Part shown: positions 63,588 through 64,000 of the stretch, in pieces
How positions within the stretch are numbered: the stretch's first letter is position 1
How the letters are laid out: each line of letters starts with the position of its first letter
From: Methanobacteriota archaeon
GTDB taxonomy: Archaea > Halobacteriota > Methanosarcinia > Methanosarcinales > Methanosarcinaceae
DNA: 64,000 nt
NCBI GenBank assembly: GCA_023399215.1
Contig: JAEWQJ010000004.1
Span: 1-64,000, forward strand
Reading direction: 5' to 3'
Made by a program: the position numbers and the translations under genes
Notes under the pieces: model-generated
Told to the model about the DNA's origin: nothing
Databases searched by the model: none
Seen by the model: only the letters and a program-made list of their open reading frames with translations

Positions 63588-63848
63588 ATGCGCTTTAACT
63601 ACGTAGTGGACATTTATACGAAGTGGTACCGCAGCTATTTTTACTTCTGCGCGAAGTACGCATGCCCGTACCCGCAGGCTATATCTCTATTTTTTGAAAC
63701 AAAGTTCACACGCATGGAATATGCGGGAAATAGGCTTTTCAACCTTTCATACATGAGGCATACGGGAACGTGGTTTGAAATTTATAGAGATTTATCTATA
63801 GACGAATGTTTAGAAACAATCAAGGATCTGCCCCACTTTCAGCCATAA
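63588..63848 (+). CDS. Hypothetical protein, possibly 5'-truncated (DUF3024-like pattern)
   Basis: The 86-residue frame has YVVDIYTKWYRSYFYFCAKY and a C-terminal LSYMRHTGTWFEIYRDLSID plus ECLETIKDLPHFQP. The final part follows the Trp/Tyr then helix layout of DUF3024-type proteins, a weak resemblance. The frame is open upstream to 63546 (HEYINSPPEEM) without a start codon, so the natural N-terminus may be lost. Better GC than its AT-rich surroundings. Confidence 0.5.
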   Translation: MRFNYVVDIYTKWYRSYFYFCAKYACPYPQAISLFFETKFTRMEYAGNRLFNLSYMRHTGTWFEIYRDLSIDECLETIKDLPHFQP

Positions 63849-64000
63849 AAGAAATCATAAAAGGAATTCATATACAGACTATCGGTTTTATCCTTTTTAG
63901 AAATCATTGAATAGCATAAAATAGCATTGAAGATTCCCAAATATTTGAGAACGTTATCGAATATTATTGGACGTCGTTAGATGCTTTTGAGCATTATGAA
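63849..64000. other. Right-edge spacer
   Basis: I see no gene or repeat of note in the last 152 bp. Confidence 0.4.

Overview
The window is a chromosomal segment of a methanogenic archaeon of the genus Methanosarcina. Evidence: type-specific genes (PurP, TrmG10, archaeal MetK, ribose-1,5-bisphosphate isomerase, DUF1699, methanogen output domain regulator), a C1-G72 tRNA-Tyr with an intron after position 37, archaeal TATA promoters mixed with Shine-Dalgarno sites, long AT-rich spacers full of short tandem repeats, and a relic of the CRISPR repeat ending ATTGAAAC familiar from this genus. I cannot fix the species.

Region 1 (1-12.2 kb) is a redox/detoxification block of bacterial flavour, almost all on the minus strand: acetyltransferase, carboxymuconolactone-decarboxylase-like protein, Fe-S aldo/keto reductase, flavodoxin, zinc alcohol dehydrogenase and cupin in one run; then an NAPE-PLD-like metallohydrolase; then an operon of lipid-anchored flavodoxin, DUF4405 membrane protein and a second Fe-S aldo/keto reductase; debris of an MFS transporter and an iron alcohol dehydrogenase; a DUF362 ferredoxin-like protein; and a TetR repressor. 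Matching palindromes of the form TGACTGATCAGTCA precede the repressor, the DUF362 gene, the cupin operon and the left edge, so the block looks like one TetR regulon.

Region 2 (12.3-26.2 kb): UMP kinase, a secreted protein with a MacB/LolCDE-like ABC pair, ribose-1,5-bisphosphate isomerase, a DUF1724-type regulator, a polynucleotide kinase-phosphatase interrupted by an in-frame UAG and carrying a degenerate phosphatase site, DUF1699, two secreted beta-helix proteins, a tnpB relic, and DUF190. Region 3 (26.5-34.9 kb): a molybdate/tungstate operon (wtpABC, modD, DUF364) with a ModE-like site and an amber codon near the start of wtpB, then an NQO-like oxidoreductase and hisB, hisA, hisG.

Region 4 (35.3-53.4 kb) is mostly housekeeping: metK, tRNA-Tyr, tRNA-Asp, two M24 peptidases, DUF1805, TrmG10, TruA, a membrane-anchored regulator, purP, a HerA-like ATPase, leuD and leuB. 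An AT-rich insert at 42.5-45.5 kb holds a DUF2726 nuclease-like gene and a convergent unknown gene, a possible defence pair. Region 5 (53.9-64 kb): a small Cys-rich protein, then a complete Opp/Nik-type ABC importer with two paralogous binding proteins that both appear to start at isoleucine codons (AUU and AUC), then CRISPR relics and two unknown ORFs.

The most unusual signals are the paired AUU/AUC initiators, the two in-frame UAG cases in an organism group that can decode UAG as pyrrolysine, the TetR regulon with gene remnants beside its operator, the three-gene flavodoxin/DUF4405/Fe-S reductase operon, and an inverted-repeat element inserted with a clean target duplication into a copy of an interspersed repeat.
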